Source: Mesorhizobium sp. WSM4311
Lineage (GTDB): Bacteria; Pseudomonadota; Alphaproteobacteria; Rhizobiales; Rhizobiaceae
Length of the DNA stretch: 64,000 nucleotides
Assembly (NCBI RefSeq): GCF_002295115.1
Contig: NZ_NSFV01000005.1
Span: 310,001 to 374,000, forward strand
Direction: 5' to 3'
The notes under the pieces are model-generated. The model was not told the origin of the DNA and did no database searches. It saw only the letters and a program-made list of their open reading frames with translations. The position numbers were made by a program, and so were the translations under genes. Below are positions 1 through 9,290 of the stretch, piece after piece (positions within the stretch are counted from its first letter, which is position 1; every line of letters begins with the position of its first letter).

Positions 1-271
1 GACGCCGGGCCGCTCGGTCGCGGTCGACCGGCTTCTGCACACATTTGGCACGCCCTTCTACATCGACGCGCCGACGCTCACCGCCTTCGACGCAAGACCG
101 TTCCGCCGGCTGATGATCGCGCAGGACACCGGCTCGGCCATCACCGGACCGGCGCGCGGCGATCTCTTCGCCGGTTCGGGCGATGCCGCCGGCGAGATCG
201 CCGGCGTGGTGCGCAACGCCGCCGAATTCTATGCGCTGGTGCCGCGCGCGCTGGCCGGGGGCGCCAAATGA
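1..271 (+). CDS. mltA: Membrane-bound lytic murein transglycosylase A, C-terminal part
   Basis: The gene enters from the left edge; only about 89 codons are visible, in the frame beginning at base 2 and ending with TGA at 269-271. The translation contains MIAQDTGSAITGPARGD followed by a short segment ending in FYALVP, which is the C-terminal 3D domain of MltA with its catalytic-site Asp in QDTG. MltA cleaves peptidoglycan glycan strands and releases 1,6-anhydromuropeptides in the periplasm. The stop overlaps the start of the next gene (ATGA), so the two are translationally coupled. The N-terminal part and signal sequence lie outside the window. Confidence 0.88.
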   Translation, partial: TPGRSVAVDRLLHTFGTPFYIDAPTLTAFDARPFRRLMIAQDTGSAITGPARGDLFAGSGDAAGEIAGVVRNAAEFYALVPRALAGGAK

Positions 272-798
272 GCAAGCGTCCGGACAGGCTGAGCGAAGAC
301 GACCGGGTGCTGTGGAACCTGGTGGCGCGCACGGCCAAGCCGCTCAAGGGAAAAATCTCGGTCGACATGCCCGACATGGCCATCGAGGCCAAGCCGACGG
401 CGCCGCCACCGGCCCAGCCCGCCGCCAGTGCGCCGGGCGCGACAAAGCCGAAAGTCCAGCATGTCACGCACCGGCTCGACGAGCCGACGCTGGACAAACT
501 GTCGAAGGGCCGGCTGCCGATCGAGGGCCGTGTCGACCTGCACGGCATGACGCAGGACGAGGCCTATTCGCTGCTGTTCTCGTTCCTGCACCGGGCGCAT
601 GCCGGCGGCATCCGCTATGTGCTGGTCATCACCGGCAAGGGGTCGTCCTCCGGCGGCGACGGCGTGCTGCGGCGCGCGGTGCCGGCCTGGCTGTCGACGC
701 CGGCCTTCCGGCCGCTGGTCTCCAGCCATGACCATGCCGCCCGCAACCATGGCGGCGCCGGCGCGCTCTATATCAGGCTGCGGCGGGCGCGGTCATGA
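268..798 (+). CDS. Smr/MutS2-type domain protein
   Basis: A 176-residue protein. The N-terminal half is a polar, Pro/Ala-rich linker; the Smr domain starts near residue 92 with VDLHGMT and continues through VLVITGKG, GVLRRAVPAWL and HGGAGALYIRLRR. Smr domains bind or nick nucleic acids; the bacterial stand-alone form has no settled role. It overlaps mltA by 4 bases, and mltA-smr pairs are common in alphaproteobacteria. An XRE-type regulator follows 19 bases downstream. The family assignment is firm; the cellular function is not known. Confidence 0.85.
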   Translation: MSKRPDRLSEDDRVLWNLVARTAKPLKGKISVDMPDMAIEAKPTAPPPAQPAASAPGATKPKVQHVTHRLDEPTLDKLSKGRLPIEGRVDLHGMTQDEAYSLLFSFLHRAHAGGIRYVLVITGKGSSSGGDGVLRRAVPAWLSTPAFRPLVSSHDHAARNHGGAGALYIRLRRARS

Positions 799-817
799 GG
801 ATCGGGAGGCCGGGCGC

Positions 818-1186
818 ATGACGCCGTTCGGCGAAAGGCTGCGGGCGCTCAGGCGCGAGCGCGGCGTCAGCCAGAAGGACATGGCCGCGGCGATCGGCGT
901 CAGTGCCGCCTATCTCTCGGCGCTTGAGCATGGCAGGCGCGGTGCGCCGACCTGGACGCTGATCCAGAAGATCATCGGCTATTTCAACATCATCTGGGAC
1001 GATGCCGAGGAGCTGGCGCGGCTGGCCGAAGCCTCGCATCCGCGTGTGCGGCTCGATACGTCGGGCCTCAATCCCGCCGCCACCGAGCTCGCCAACCTGC
1101 TGGCCGAGAACATCGAGAAGCTCGACGAAGCGGAACTGCGCCGCATCACCGCCTCGATCCGCGCCGCGCTTGGCCGGCTGAAGTAA
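818..1186 (+). CDS. XRE-family helix-turn-helix regulator
   Basis: A 122-residue protein starting at ATG 818, with GGAGG at 806-810 as a plausible ribosome site. Residues 5-60 form a Cro/CI HTH: RLRALRRERGVSQKDMAAAIGVSAAYLSALEHG. The remainder is an alpha-helical tail ending in AELRRITASIRAALGRLK. It follows mltA and the Smr gene on the same strand and is probably co-transcribed. The target genes are unknown. Longer open frames extend upstream but would run through the Smr gene. Confidence 0.8.
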   Translation: MTPFGERLRALRRERGVSQKDMAAAIGVSAAYLSALEHGRRGAPTWTLIQKIIGYFNIIWDDAEELARLAEASHPRVRLDTSGLNPAATELANLLAENIEKLDEAELRRITASIRAALGRLK

Positions 1187-1270
1187 CTGGTTTTACCTGA
1201 AGTTCGCGACGGCCTGCCGGAGCGCGAAACAGGGCCCGCCGATGGCAGCCGGCGGGCCACTGTTGCGGGA

Positions 1271-1513
1271 TCAGGGCTTGCCGGCCGTGCTGCCATTGGG
1301 GTTGCCGCCCTTGGTGCCCGGGTTGCCATGGTCGTGGCCATTGTGGTCGCCGCCCAGGCAGTCCGACGCGCCGGCAGTGCCGCAACAACGGCCGGCCCAG
1401 AGATCATTGAGGTTGGTGTGGACGCAGCTGACCGTCTGGTCGGCCTTCGCGGATCCGCCCAGGGCCGACACGGCAGCGACGGCGAGAAGGGTGTTACGCA
1501 GCAAAGCAGTCAT
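1271..1513 (-). CDS. Small secreted hypothetical protein
   Basis: An 80-residue protein with a clear signal peptide (LLAVAAVSALGGSAKA, cleavage expected near residue 24). The mature part has four Cys (VSCVH, GRCCGT, SDCLGG) and a Gly/Asn/His-rich tail including GGDHNGHDHGNPGTKGG. The paired cysteines suggest disulfides in the periplasm, and the His-rich stretch could bind metal; both are inferences. No family was recognised. It is convergent with the XRE gene upstream. Confidence 0.55.
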   Translation of the reverse strand: MTALLRNTLLAVAAVSALGGSAKADQTVSCVHTNLNDLWAGRCCGTAGASDCLGGDHNGHDHGNPGTKGGNPNGSTAGKP

Positions 1514-1630
1514 TTGAAGTCTCCATGGTTGGGTTTCTGTCGTTCACGGCCGTGTGTCGCCGGGCGAACGGAAATGGTTCATGGAGAGGGATGGAAATTT
1601 TTCGAAGAGATGCGTGGTGGACCTCCACGC

Positions 1631-1820
1631 CTTCGTCATCCACGGGCGGAGCAGCCGCGCAGCGGCGTCGCGGAGACCCGAGGATCCATGCCGCGACCTG
1701 CGGACGCCGCAACGGCGCAGAATGTGGCGATGGCTCCATGAAGATGGCCGACGCCTGTTTCTGGGCCGCCGTGTTCTATGTTGGTGTCACGGCATGGATC
1801 CTAGGGTCTGCGCCGCAGCC
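1631..1820. repeat. Intergenic repeat family B, copy 1
   Basis: The element begins with cttcgtcatccacgggcgg, passes through aggatccatgccgcgac and ends with the inverted segment ggcatggatcctagggtctg. The two ends are inverted copies around GGATCCATGCC/GGCATGGATCC. Similar copies lie at 37528-37747 and 56697-56930. It fills the gap between the secreted protein and the cysteine peptidase gene; no gene is supported inside it. Confidence 0.75.
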
Positions 1821-1840
1821 CAACCAGCCAGCCGCAGCCG

Positions 1841-2455
1841 CTACTCCACCGAACCGACCAGCACCTGCTGGCCGCCGCGTATGGAAACCCAGCGGCCGGT
1901 ATTGTCGATCGCCTGGCGCTTGAGGAAGTGGTAGCCGGTCTGGTCCCAGGCCTTGACCTTGTCGGTCAGATTGTCGAGCACGTAGTCGCCCTTGTCGGTG
2001 CGCACAGTCAGCACGGAATGGCCTTCGCCGTCGGGCTTGCGCACCACGGTGATGAGCAGATCGGCAAGCGAGATGCCCATGTGGGACAGCCGGCGGCGCT
2101 TTTCCAGAACATAGTCCTCGCAATCGCCGACGCCCTTGTCGGGATAGGCCCAGACCTCGTCCTTGCCGTAAATGTCCATGTCGCTCATCGGCTCGACGGC
2201 GGCGTTGACCCTGGCGGTGATGCCGGCGAGCTTGCGCATCAGCCCATTGGTCATTTTTGCCGGCGCCAGGTTGCTCGGACGGATCGAGCATTCGCCGGGG
2301 TGCTGCTTGCAGAAATCATAGTGGCCGATCGGCTGCGAGGTGATGCCCCCGGTCGCCATCGCTTCGGCAGCCAAGGCCGGCCAGCTTCCCGAGGCTGCCA
2401 GACCGGCCGCAGCCACGCACAAACGCAGCCTTCTTGCCATTGTTGAGGAATTCAT
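1841..2455 (-). CDS. Transglutaminase-like cysteine peptidase (BTLCP/DUF920)
   Basis: A 204-residue protein with an N-terminal signal peptide (residues about 1-30). The BTLCP catalytic triad is visible: Cys in GVGDCEDYVLEKRRRL, His in GHSVLTVRT and Asp in DYVLDNL. This family is periplasmic; in LapG-like members the enzyme cleaves surface adhesins, and in rhizobia many copies have no defined substrate. ATG 2455 gives the longest product; an internal Met (MARR) is an alternative start. No lapD-like partner lies nearby, so adhesin cleavage is only a possibility. Confidence 0.85.
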   Translation of the reverse strand: MNSSTMARRLRLCVAAAGLAASGSWPALAAEAMATGGITSQPIGHYDFCKQHPGECSIRPSNLAPAKMTNGLMRKLAGITARVNAAVEPMSDMDIYGKDEVWAYPDKGVGDCEDYVLEKRRRLSHMGISLADLLITVVRKPDGEGHSVLTVRTDKGDYVLDNLTDKVKAWDQTGYHFLKRQAIDNTGRWVSIRGGQQVLVGSVE

Positions 2456-2614
2456 TGTCCCCGCTCACCCTGTTGTTAACGAAACGTTAAGGGCGATTGA
2501 CAGTCCGTGTCAATTACGACGACGGACTGATTTGCGGCATGGTTACCCGCGGGGAGGGACAGCGTCCATTGTGCAACGGAATCGGCCCTGCGGCCGATTT
2601 TGTCCCGGAATGGC

Positions 2615-3898
2615 CTACCGTTTGGCGGTGCGGACCAGTTTCGGCTTCACCGCGACGCGGTTCTGGCGGCCATAGCTGGTGATGAAGTCGACGATGCGCG
2701 GCACGATTTCGGAGCGGAAGCGCGAGCCGTTGAAGACGCCGTAATGGCCGACCGCCGGCTGCATGTAATGCGCCTTCTTGTCGGCCGGAATGTTGACGCA
2801 CAGATCCTGCGCCGCCTTGGTCTGGCCGAGGCCCGATATGTCGTCGTTCTCGCCCTCGACCGTGAACAAGGCGACGTTGCGGATATCAGACGGATCGATC
2901 CTGGTGCCGCGATGCATCATCTCGCCCTTGGGCAGGGCATGGCGCACGAACACGGTGTCGACGGTCTGCAGGTAGAATTCCGCCGTCAGGTCCATGACGG
3001 CCAGGTATTCGTCATAGAAGTCGCGGTGCTTCTCGGCATTGTCGCCGTCATGCTTCACAAGGTGCATGAAGAAGTCCTTGTGGGCGATGATGTGGCGGTC
3101 GAGATTCATGCTCATGAAGCCGGACAGCTGCAGGAAGCCCGGATAGACCTCGCGGCCGAAGCCGGGCACCGGCCAGGGCGCGCGCATGACGACATTGTCG
3201 CGGAACCAGTCGATGCCCTTTTCCTCGGCCAGGAGATTGACCGCGGTCGGGTTGCGGCGCGTGTCGATCGGGCCGCCCATCAGCGTCATGGTCGAGGGCA
3301 CGAACGGATCGCCCTTCGCCTCCATCAGCGCCACCGCCGCCAGAACCGGCACGGAAGGCTGGCATACCGCCATCACATGGGTATCAGGCCCCAGCGCATG
3401 GAACATCTCGATGATATAGTCGATATAGTCGTCGAGATCGAAGCTGCCGTCGGCCAGCGGCACCATGCGGGCGTCGACCCAGTCGGTGATGTGGACATCG
3501 GCATGCGGCAGCATGGCTTCCACCGTGCCGCGCAGCAGCGTCGCATAGTGGCCCGACATCGGCGCCACGATCAGAAGCTTCGGATCCGGCTTGCGGCCGG
3601 CGGGCACGGCGCGCTCGAAGCGGACGAGGTTGCAGAACGGCTTCGACCAGACGGTCTTTTCGGTGACCTCGACGCTCTTCCAGTCGACGACGGTCTTGTC
3701 GAGGCCGAAAGCGGGCTTGCCGTAGCGGCGCGTGCTGCGCTCGAACAGTTCGGCGCCCGCCGCGACCGAACGGCCCCAGTGCGTGTGCGAGACCGGGTTC
3801 AGCGGGTTGGAATAGAACATCCGCACCGCATCGGCATAGAGCCGGGCCGGCTGCAGCGCCGCATGGTTCAATTCGTAAAGCTGGTAGAACATCGACAA
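2615..3898 (-). CDS. phaZ: Intracellular polyhydroxyalkanoate depolymerase
   Basis: A 427-residue protein matching the PhaZ intracellular depolymerase family over its full length. It starts MSMFYQLYELNHAALQPARL and carries MAVCQPSVP near residue 179, where Cys replaces the usual lipase-box Ser, as is known for this family. AVGHYGVFNGSRFR near the C-terminus supplies the expected catalytic His. The enzyme mobilises stored poly-3-hydroxybutyrate in the cytoplasm. It has no signal peptide, consistent with an intracellular role. The gene stands alone. Confidence 0.9.
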   Translation of the reverse strand: MSMFYQLYELNHAALQPARLYADAVRMFYSNPLNPVSHTHWGRSVAAGAELFERSTRRYGKPAFGLDKTVVDWKSVEVTEKTVWSKPFCNLVRFERAVPAGRKPDPKLLIVAPMSGHYATLLRGTVEAMLPHADVHITDWVDARMVPLADGSFDLDDYIDYIIEMFHALGPDTHVMAVCQPSVPVLAAVALMEAKGDPFVPSTMTLMGGPIDTRRNPTAVNLLAEEKGIDWFRDNVVMRAPWPVPGFGREVYPGFLQLSGFMSMNLDRHIIAHKDFFMHLVKHDGDNAEKHRDFYDEYLAVMDLTAEFYLQTVDTVFVRHALPKGEMMHRGTRIDPSDIRNVALFTVEGENDDISGLGQTKAAQDLCVNIPADKKAHYMQPAVGHYGVFNGSRFRSEIVPRIVDFITSYGRQNRVAVKPKLVRTAKR

Positions 3899-4123
3899 CC
3901 CCGCTGCTGCTGCGACCGAAGGGACGACGAGCAGCGCCGAGCCTCAAATGTCTCGTGGCGAGGTTAACAACTAATTGCTGCGATGCAATACGTCACGTGG
4001 CGTGACCAATGGTTCTTTCGTCCAAAGCGTTGCAAATCCGCCTGGAACGGCCGAGCCGGCTCAATGTGCAGTGCCGAAATGTGTAGGAAATGTGTCCGGC
4101 CCTGCGCCGGACACAGGCAATTT

Positions 4124-4492
4124 TTACACGCGCGCCATGCAGACCGAGGTATGGCCGGAACCGATGAAGCCGAGCTGGCCGGCGGCGCCCTTCGACAGGT
4201 CGAGCACGCGACCCCGGATGAACGGGCCGCGATCGTTGATGCGCACGATGACGCTGCGGCCATTGTTCTGGTTGGTGACCCGCAATTTGGTGCCGAAAGG
4301 CAGCGAGCGGTGGGCGGCGGTCAATGCCGACGGGTTCATGCGCTCCCCAGATGCGGTGCGCGAGTGCAGCGCGTACCAGGAAGCACGGCCACACTGGCCG
4401 GCGGCGGCGGTTGCCGAAGTGGCCGAAGCACCGACCATCAGGCCAGCAGCGATCGTTACCGCGACAAGCGCGGTCTGGTTTAGGGTCTTCAT
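4124..4492 (-). CDS. RlpA-like septal ring lytic transglycosylase family protein
   Basis: A 122-residue protein with a signal peptide (residues about 1-30, ending SATAAAG). The rest is a single RlpA double-psi beta-barrel: [43 protein letters not shown] and [14 protein letters not shown]. RlpA proteins bind or cleave peptide-stripped peptidoglycan at the septum. This one lacks a SPOR domain and is shorter than classic RlpA, as in many rhizobial paralogues. Confidence 0.85.
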   Translation of the reverse strand: MKTLNQTALVAVTIAAGLMVGASATSATAAAGQCGRASWYALHSRTASGERMNPSALTAAHRSLPFGTKLRVTNQNNGRSVIVRINDRGPFIRGRVLDLSKGAAGQLGFIGSGHTSVCMARV

Positions 4493-4801
4493 ATTTGAGG
4501 GATGGCTCCGTTTTTGACAGACCCCAGCCGTTAGGTGCCGAATAAGGCAGGAAATGCGGCAAGCATCTGTCCGTTCCGTGGCGAGATCACACGTTTGGAG
4601 TCGGAAGGTAACAGTCTGTCAGGGGTTTTCCGGCGCGATTTGATTCATTTTCGACGATCTTCGGCCCGATATGAGAGATCGCTTTGACAAGATATCGGAT
4701 TAATATCCAAGTAGAATCCGGTATGATTGGGCTCATTCCTTTGGCTCTTTCATCACGGTCATGGCGCCGCGAACGATCGACTTGAAAAGCGAGATCCGTC
4801 A
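4493..4801. other. Intergenic region without recognised gene
   Basis: This divergent spacer between the RlpA-like gene (minus) and the small membrane protein gene (plus) includes an AT-richer part around 4640-4720. It presumably carries both promoters. No convincing coding frame, RNA gene or repeat family was recognised. Confidence 0.4.
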
Positions 4802-4978
4802 ATGAGACTGACCAAAAATCTGCTGGCCTTGATTGTGCTGGCTATCGGTGCGGTGTGGGCGCTGCAAGGCATCGGCGTGATCGGCGGCAGCTTCATGACC
4901 GGCCAGCCGCAATGGCTTTACATCGGCCTCGTCGCCATGCTGCTCGGCCTGGCCGGGCTGGTATGGGCGAACCGGTAG
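4802..4978 (+). CDS. Small two-helix membrane protein
   Basis: A 58-residue protein from ATG 4802: the N-terminus is basic (MRLTKN), followed by helix 1 (LLALIVLAIGAVWALQGIGVI) and, after a short polar loop containing GQPQW, helix 2 (YIGLVAMLLGLAGLVWA). The gene end is followed by intergenic repeats. Such short inner-membrane proteins are widespread in rhizobia without a known function. A longer frame exists upstream, but its extra residues look non-coding. Confidence 0.6.
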   Translation: MRLTKNLLALIVLAIGAVWALQGIGVIGGSFMTGQPQWLYIGLVAMLLGLAGLVWANR

Positions 4979-5010
4979 GGCTTCGGTGAGAGGTCGACAA
5001 GGTTGGCGCC

Positions 5011-5280
5011 CTTCCTCTTCCTCCGGAGGGGGGAGAGGTGGCGCTGCGAAGCAGCGACGGAGTGGGGGAAGCCGGTTTTCAAATGCGCCGCCGCCAGCAA
5101 TTCACCGCAGAGTTTTCAATCAGGACGAGGCATCGCCCGGCTTGAAATGACAACGGCGGAGCCAGGTCGACCCCCACTCCGTCTCGGCTTCGCCGAGCCA
5201 CCTCTCCCCCGATCGACGGGGGAGAGGAAAGGCGTGAGCTTGCATAAGCTCGACGGAGCTGGGGAAGCCGCTCGTCGATG
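5011..5280. repeat. G/C-rich inverted repeat element
   Basis: Left arm near 5027-5070 (ggggagaggtggcgctgcg...gcagcgacggagtggggg) pairs with a right arm near 5170-5212 (ccccactccgtctcgg...gccacctctccccc). A further partial copy with gacgggggagagg follows to about 5280. It belongs to the class of mobile palindromes common in Mesorhizobium intergenic DNA. No gene is supported in 4979-5399. Confidence 0.6.
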
Positions 5281-5300
5281 GCGCCGCAGCCGACAGCCCT

Positions 5301-5401
5301 AGAGCAATTCCAGGAAAAGTGTGAGCGGTTTTCCGTCCGGAATTGCGTCAAAACAAAGAGTTAGAGCGGTTCGCCGTTTCCATGAAACGGTGAAACGCTC
5401 T
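5301..5401. repeat. Palindromic repeat family A, copy 1
   Basis: It begins agagcaattccaggaaaagt, continues through ttttccgtccggaattgc and aaaacaaagagttagagcgg, and ends with a second small palindrome ccgtttccatgaaacgg. Nested inverted repeats (GCAATTCC/GGAATTGC and GGAAAA/TTTTCC) give a stem. The outer ctcta at 5398-5402 includes the stop codon of ssuB on the minus strand. Other copies: 12047-12105, 15302-15401, 26966-27071 and 60873-60924. Confidence 0.8.
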
Positions 5402-6197
5402 AGCCGAACAGCCGGTCCAGGATCGTGCCTTCGAGGCGGGCGAGCTCGGCCGAGCCGCGCCGGCGCGGCCTGGCCGCCGGCACCTCCAGGTCGAGCGCGA
5501 TCCTGCCGGCGCTGATCACCACCACCCGGTCGGCGAGCGCGACCGCCTCGGCGACATCATGCGTTACCAGCACGGCGGTGAATTTCTGGGCGAGCCAGAT
5601 GCGCTCCAGCAATTGCTGCATCTCGATGCGGGTCAGCGCGTCGAGCGCGCCGAGCGGCTCGTCGAGCGCCAGGATCTGCGGCTGGCCGACCAGCGCGCGG
5701 GCCAGTGCCACCCGCTGCTTCTGGCCGCCGGACAGCACCGAAGGCCATTCGTCGGCGCGGTCGGCCAGGCCAACCTCGCCCAGAATGTCGAGCGCGCGTT
5801 GCCTTGCGTCCTGGCCGGCAGCGATGCCGGTCAGCCCGACCTCGACATTTTTCACCACACTCGCCCAGGGCAGCAGGCGCGGCTCCTGGAACATGAAGCG
5901 CGTGCGGCTGTGGCCCGCTTCCTCGGCGCCCAGCGTCAGCGATCCCGATGTCGGCCGGTCGAGCCCGGCCAGCAGCCTGAGCAGCGTGCTCTTGCCGCAG
6001 CCGCTCTTGCCGATGACGGCGACGAACTGCCCGGCCGGCACGTCAAGGTCGATGCCGTCGAGCACGATCTTGTCGCCGAAGCGTTTTTCCACGCCGTTGA
6101 AGGCGAAGGCGCGCCGGCCTTCGACAGAAATCGCCGGGCGCGCCGGCGCTGGCGCGGCGACGAAGGAACGGACGGAGGTCAGGCTGGCGGCTGGCAT
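5400..6197 (-). CDS. ssuB: Aliphatic sulfonate ABC transporter ATP-binding protein
   Basis: A 265-residue ABC ATPase. Walker A is GKSGCGKST at residues 63-71, the signature is [15 protein letters not shown], Walker B is [15 protein letters not shown] and the H-loop is [14 protein letters not shown]. This is the nitrate/sulfonate/taurine importer class. It energises uptake of alkanesulfonates through SsuC. It is the last gene of ssuA-ssuD-ssuC-ssuB, 7 bases after ssuC. A repeat element sits at its stop codon and could end the transcript. Confidence 0.9.
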   Translation of the reverse strand: MPAASLTSVRSFVAAPAPARPAISVEGRRAFAFNGVEKRFGDKIVLDGIDLDVPAGQFVAVIGKSGCGKSTLLRLLAGLDRPTSGSLTLGAEEAGHSRTRFMFQEPRLLPWASVVKNVEVGLTGIAAGQDARQRALDILGEVGLADRADEWPSVLSGGQKQRVALARALVGQPQILALDEPLGALDALTRIEMQQLLERIWLAQKFTAVLVTHDVAEAVALADRVVVISAGRIALDLEVPAARPRRRGSAELARLEGTILDRLFG

Positions 6198-6204
6198 CGA
6201 AACC

Positions 6205-6981
6205 TCATCCGTTCTGGAAGGCGGGATGCCAGCCGAGCGACAGCCGCTCGAGCAGGCGGGCGAGGCTGTCGGCGAGCTTGCCGAGCAGCGCGTAGATCAG
6301 GATCGACAGCACAACGACATCGATCAGCAGGAATTCGCGCGCCTGCATGGCCATGTAGCCGAGGCCGGAACTGGCCGAGATGCTCTCGGCGACGATCAGC
6401 GTCAGCCACATGATGCCGAGCGCATAGCGCAGGCCGACGAAGATCGCCGGCAGCGCGCCGGGCAGGATGACGCGGAAGAACAGGGCGCGCCGGTCCATGC
6501 CGTAGACGCGGCCCATCTCGACCAGCTGCGGATCGACGCTCTGTATGCCGAGCAGCGTGTTGACGTAGGTCGGAAAGAACACGCCGAGCGCCACCAGGAA
6601 CAGCTTTGCTTCCTCGTCGATGCCGAACCACAGGATGACGAGCGGGATCAGCGCCAGATGCGGGATGTTGCGGATCATCTGGAGCGTGGTGTCGGTCAGG
6701 CCGCGACTGAGCCGCGACAGGCCGTTGGCAAGGCCGAGCGCGAAGCCGATCGAACCGCCTATGGCAAAGCCGGCAAGCGCGCGCGCCGTCGAAACAGCGA
6801 TGTTGCGGATCAGTTCACCCGAAAGCGTCAGCCGCCAGAAGGCCTCGGCGACAGCACTTGGCGCCGGCAGCACATTGGCCGGCACGACGCCCGCGCGCGA
6901 TGCGGCTTCCCAGCCGGCGATCACCAGGACCGGCAGCACCCAGCCGATGGCATTTGCGTGGAGGCGCGCGGAAAAGCTCAT
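6205..6981 (-). CDS. ssuC: Aliphatic sulfonate ABC transporter permease
   Basis: A 258-residue inner-membrane permease beginning [20 protein letters not shown] at ATG 6981. About six hydrophobic segments are visible. The permease-ATPase coupling loop is [29 protein letters not shown] (the EAA motif). The start overlaps the ssuD stop by 4 bases, which fixes it against a longer frame running upstream. It forms the channel for sulfonates with SsuB. Confidence 0.9.
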   Translation of the reverse strand: MSFSARLHANAIGWVLPVLVIAGWEAASRAGVVPANVLPAPSAVAEAFWRLTLSGELIRNIAVSTARALAGFAIGGSIGFALGLANGLSRLSRGLTDTTLQMIRNIPHLALIPLVILWFGIDEEAKLFLVALGVFFPTYVNTLLGIQSVDPQLVEMGRVYGMDRRALFFRVILPGALPAIFVGLRYALGIMWLTLIVAESISASSGLGYMAMQAREFLLIDVVVLSILIYALLGKLADSLARLLERLSLGWHPAFQNG

Positions 6982-8150
6982 GAGGAGGCCTGCAGGCGGG
7001 CGGCGCCATGGAAGCCGACCGAGAATTCGTTGGCGATGTCGCGATGCGCCCGCTGCCGCCTGGTGCCGAGCCCGAGGCGCGGGAACAAGAGCTCGGCGAC
7101 GCGGTAGGCTTCCTCGAGATGCGGGTAGCCCGAGCCGATGATGGTGTCGATGCCGATCGCCTGGTATTCGTGGACGCGCTGCGTGACCTGCTCCGGCGTG
7201 CCGACCAGCGCGGTGCCGGCGCCGCCGCGCACCAGGCCGACGCCGGCCCACAGATTGGGCGAAACGACGAGCCTGTCGCGACGGCCGCCATGCAGCTCGG
7301 CCATGCGGCGCTGGCCGACCGAATCCATCTGGTTGAGGAAGCGGGCCTGCGCATTCTCGATCTGGGCATCGGTGACATGGCGGATCAGCCGGTCGGCGGC
7401 GCGCCAGGCTTCGTCCTCGGTTTCGCGCACGATGAAATGCAACCGGATGCCGAAGCGCAGTTTCCTGCCGCGCAGCGCCGCCTTTTTGCGCGCCGAAGCG
7501 AGCTTCTCGGCCACCTGCGCCGGCGGCTCGCCCCAGGTCAGATACATGTCGACGAGGTCGGCGGCGAGATCCTGGCCGGCGTCGGACGATCCACCGAAAT
7601 AGAGCGGCGGCCGCTCCTGCAGCGGCAGAAGGTCGAGGCGGCCGTTTTCGACGCGATAATATTTGCCGTCGAAATTGACGCGCTCGCCCGAGACGAGACC
7701 ACGCCAGATGGTCAGGAATTCATGCGCCTGGGCATAGCGCTCATCATGCGGCAGGAAGACGCCGTCGCCGGCGAGCTCGGTCGGATTGCCGCCGACCACG
7801 ACATTGAGCAGCAGGCGGCCATTGCTCAGCCGGTCGAGTGCCGCGGTCTGGCGCGCGGCGAAAGTCGGCAGCGTCACGCCGGGCCGCAGTGCGACGAGGA
7901 ACTTCAGCTTTTCGGTCAGCGTCGCAAGGCCTGTCGCGGTGATCCAGGAATCCTCGCAATTCTGCCCGGTCGGCAGCAGCACGCCGGGGAAACCGAGCCT
8001 GTCGACCGCCTGCGCGATCTCCTTGAAATAGCCGAACTCCGGCGGCCGCTGCTGCTCCTCGGAACCGAGATAGGAGCCGTCGCCATGCGTCGGGATGAAC
8101 CAGAAGAAATCGAGCGGGCTGGCTGGCGTGGTCATGTCTGGCGCGGTCAC
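6978..8150 (-). CDS. ssuD: FMNH2-dependent alkanesulfonate monooxygenase
   Basis: A 390-residue flavin-dependent monooxygenase of the bacterial luciferase fold. The N-terminus [17 protein letters not shown] and the segments [19 protein letters not shown] and [19 protein letters not shown] are characteristic of SsuD. The enzyme oxygenates C1-C14 alkanesulfonates to aldehyde and sulfite, releasing sulfur for growth; it needs reduced FMN from an SsuE-type reductase, which is not encoded next to it here. It overlaps ssuC by 4 bases. Confidence 0.92.
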   Translation of the reverse strand: MTAPDMTTPASPLDFFWFIPTHGDGSYLGSEEQQRPPEFGYFKEIAQAVDRLGFPGVLLPTGQNCEDSWITATGLATLTEKLKFLVALRPGVTLPTFAARQTAALDRLSNGRLLLNVVVGGNPTELAGDGVFLPHDERYAQAHEFLTIWRGLVSGERVNFDGKYYRVENGRLDLLPLQERPPLYFGGSSDAGQDLAADLVDMYLTWGEPPAQVAEKLASARKKAALRGRKLRFGIRLHFIVRETEDEAWRAADRLIRHVTDAQIENAQARFLNQMDSVGQRRMAELHGGRRDRLVVSPNLWAGVGLVRGGAGTALVGTPEQVTQRVHEYQAIGIDTIIGSGYPHLEEAYRVAELLFPRLGLGTRRQRAHRDIANEFSVGFHGAARLQASS

Positions 8151-8189
8151 GGACAGATCTCCTGAAGATTACAGGCACAAACGGCAAAG

Positions 8190-8215
8190 GCGCCGGACGT
8201 TTCCGCCCGGCGCCG
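8190..8215. terminator. Hairpin between ssuA and ssuD
   Basis: Perfect 8-bp arms GGCGCCGG (8190-8197) and CCGGCGCC (8208-8215) with a 10-nt loop lie between the ssuA stop and the ssuD start. There is no long U-tract. Such hairpins often protect the 3' end of a binding-protein message or partly reduce downstream transcription, which would give more SsuA than SsuDCB. Confidence 0.5.
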
Positions 8216-8226
8216 CACGAGAAACA

Positions 8227-9198
8227 TCAGTTGCCCGGCGCGGTCCAGACGGCGTCCGAGATGCGGACCGCTTTCGGGATCAGGCCGAGCTTGTAGAAGC
8301 GGTCGGCGGTCGCCTGCTGGCCGGCGGTGATCTCGTCGGTGATCGGAAAGATGCCGAATTTGCTGCGGTTGGCGGCGATGGTCTGGGCGTCGAGCGGCAC
8401 ACCGGTCACCTCATGCAGCGCCGCGGCCACCTTGTCGCGGTTCTGGTCCGCCCATTTCGCCGCTTCGCCGAGAGCGGCGATGGTGGTTGTGATGATTTCG
8501 GGATGCACCTTGGCGAAATCCTTGTTGGCGAGGAAATAGGTGTTGACCTTGAGCACCTCGCTGGAGCGGGCCAGCACGCGCGGCTGGTAGCGTGTTTCGG
8601 CAATGGCGAAGAACGGATCCCAGACCGCCCAGGCGTCGATCTGGTCGCTGGCGAAGGCGGCGGCCGCATCGGCGGGGCTGAGGTAAACCGGCGTGATCTG
8701 GTCCAAGGGAACGCCGGCTTTTTCCAGCGCGGCGACGAGCAGATTATGCGCAGAGGTGCCCTTGCCGACGCCGACGCGCTTGCCCTTGAGGTCGGCGACG
8801 GACTGGACCGGCGAGGCCGGCTTGACGAAGATCGCTTCGCCATCGCCATTGGACGGCAGTGCCGCCGCATAGACGATGTTGGCGCCGGCCGACTGGCCGA
8901 AGATCGGCGGTGCGTCGCCGGTCCAGCCGACGTCGATGGCGCCGACATTGAGCGCCTCGACCAGTGGCGGGCCGGCGGTGAATTCCACCCACTTGACGGT
9001 GACGCCCTTGTCGGCGAGCGCCTTCTCGATCACCTGCTGCTGCCGGGCGATCACCGGCAGGCCGGTCTTTTGATAGCCGATGTTGAACCGCTTCAGCTCC
9101 TGCGCGGCGGCGCCGAACGACAGACCGACGGTAGCGGCGAGCAGGCCGATGCCGAAAACGCGTCTCGTCAGATTGAAGCGCTCGGTCAGATTGAACAT
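8227..9198 (-). CDS. ssuA: Aliphatic sulfonate ABC transporter substrate-binding protein
   Basis: A 323-residue periplasmic binding protein. The signal sequence ends near residue 32 (GLSFGAAAQ). The mature N-terminus LKRFNIGYQKTGLPVIARQQ and the segments DVGWTGDAPPIFGQSAGA and KRVGVGKGTSAHNLLVAALE are typical of the SsuA/TauA family. It captures sulfonates for SsuBC. It is first in the operon, and the region upstream contains an AT-rich candidate regulatory site. Confidence 0.9.
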   Translation of the reverse strand: MFNLTERFNLTRRVFGIGLLAATVGLSFGAAAQELKRFNIGYQKTGLPVIARQQQVIEKALADKGVTVKWVEFTAGPPLVEALNVGAIDVGWTGDAPPIFGQSAGANIVYAAALPSNGDGEAIFVKPASPVQSVADLKGKRVGVGKGTSAHNLLVAALEKAGVPLDQITPVYLSPADAAAAFASDQIDAWAVWDPFFAIAETRYQPRVLARSSEVLKVNTYFLANKDFAKVHPEIITTTIAALGEAAKWADQNRDKVAAALHEVTGVPLDAQTIAANRSKFGIFPITDEITAGQQATADRFYKLGLIPKAVRISDAVWTAPGN

Positions 9199-9273
9199 GA
9201 TCCCTCTCCTTCGCTGCGGATCGGCGCCGGGAAAACGTCCTCGCCGGTTGGATGAGCGGCAAGGCTAGGTAGT

Positions 9274-9290
9274 TCTATAAATTTAGTAGA
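9274..9290 (-). promoter_or_regulatory. AT-rich candidate operator/promoter of ssu operon
   Basis: The 17-bp site TCTATAAATTTAGTAGA has TCTA/TAGA ends and the palindromic core TAAATTTA, standing out in G+C-rich surroundings 76 bases upstream of the ssuA start. Position and composition suggest a regulator site or -10 region. The regulator (a LysR- or Rrf2-type sulfur regulator, for example) cannot be named from the sequence. Confidence 0.35.

Noticed and set aside
2600..3967. 455-codon plus-strand open frame opposite phaZ
   Set aside because: The composition is His/Arg/Asp-rich with no domain, mirroring the codon use of the genuine minus-strand depolymerase.
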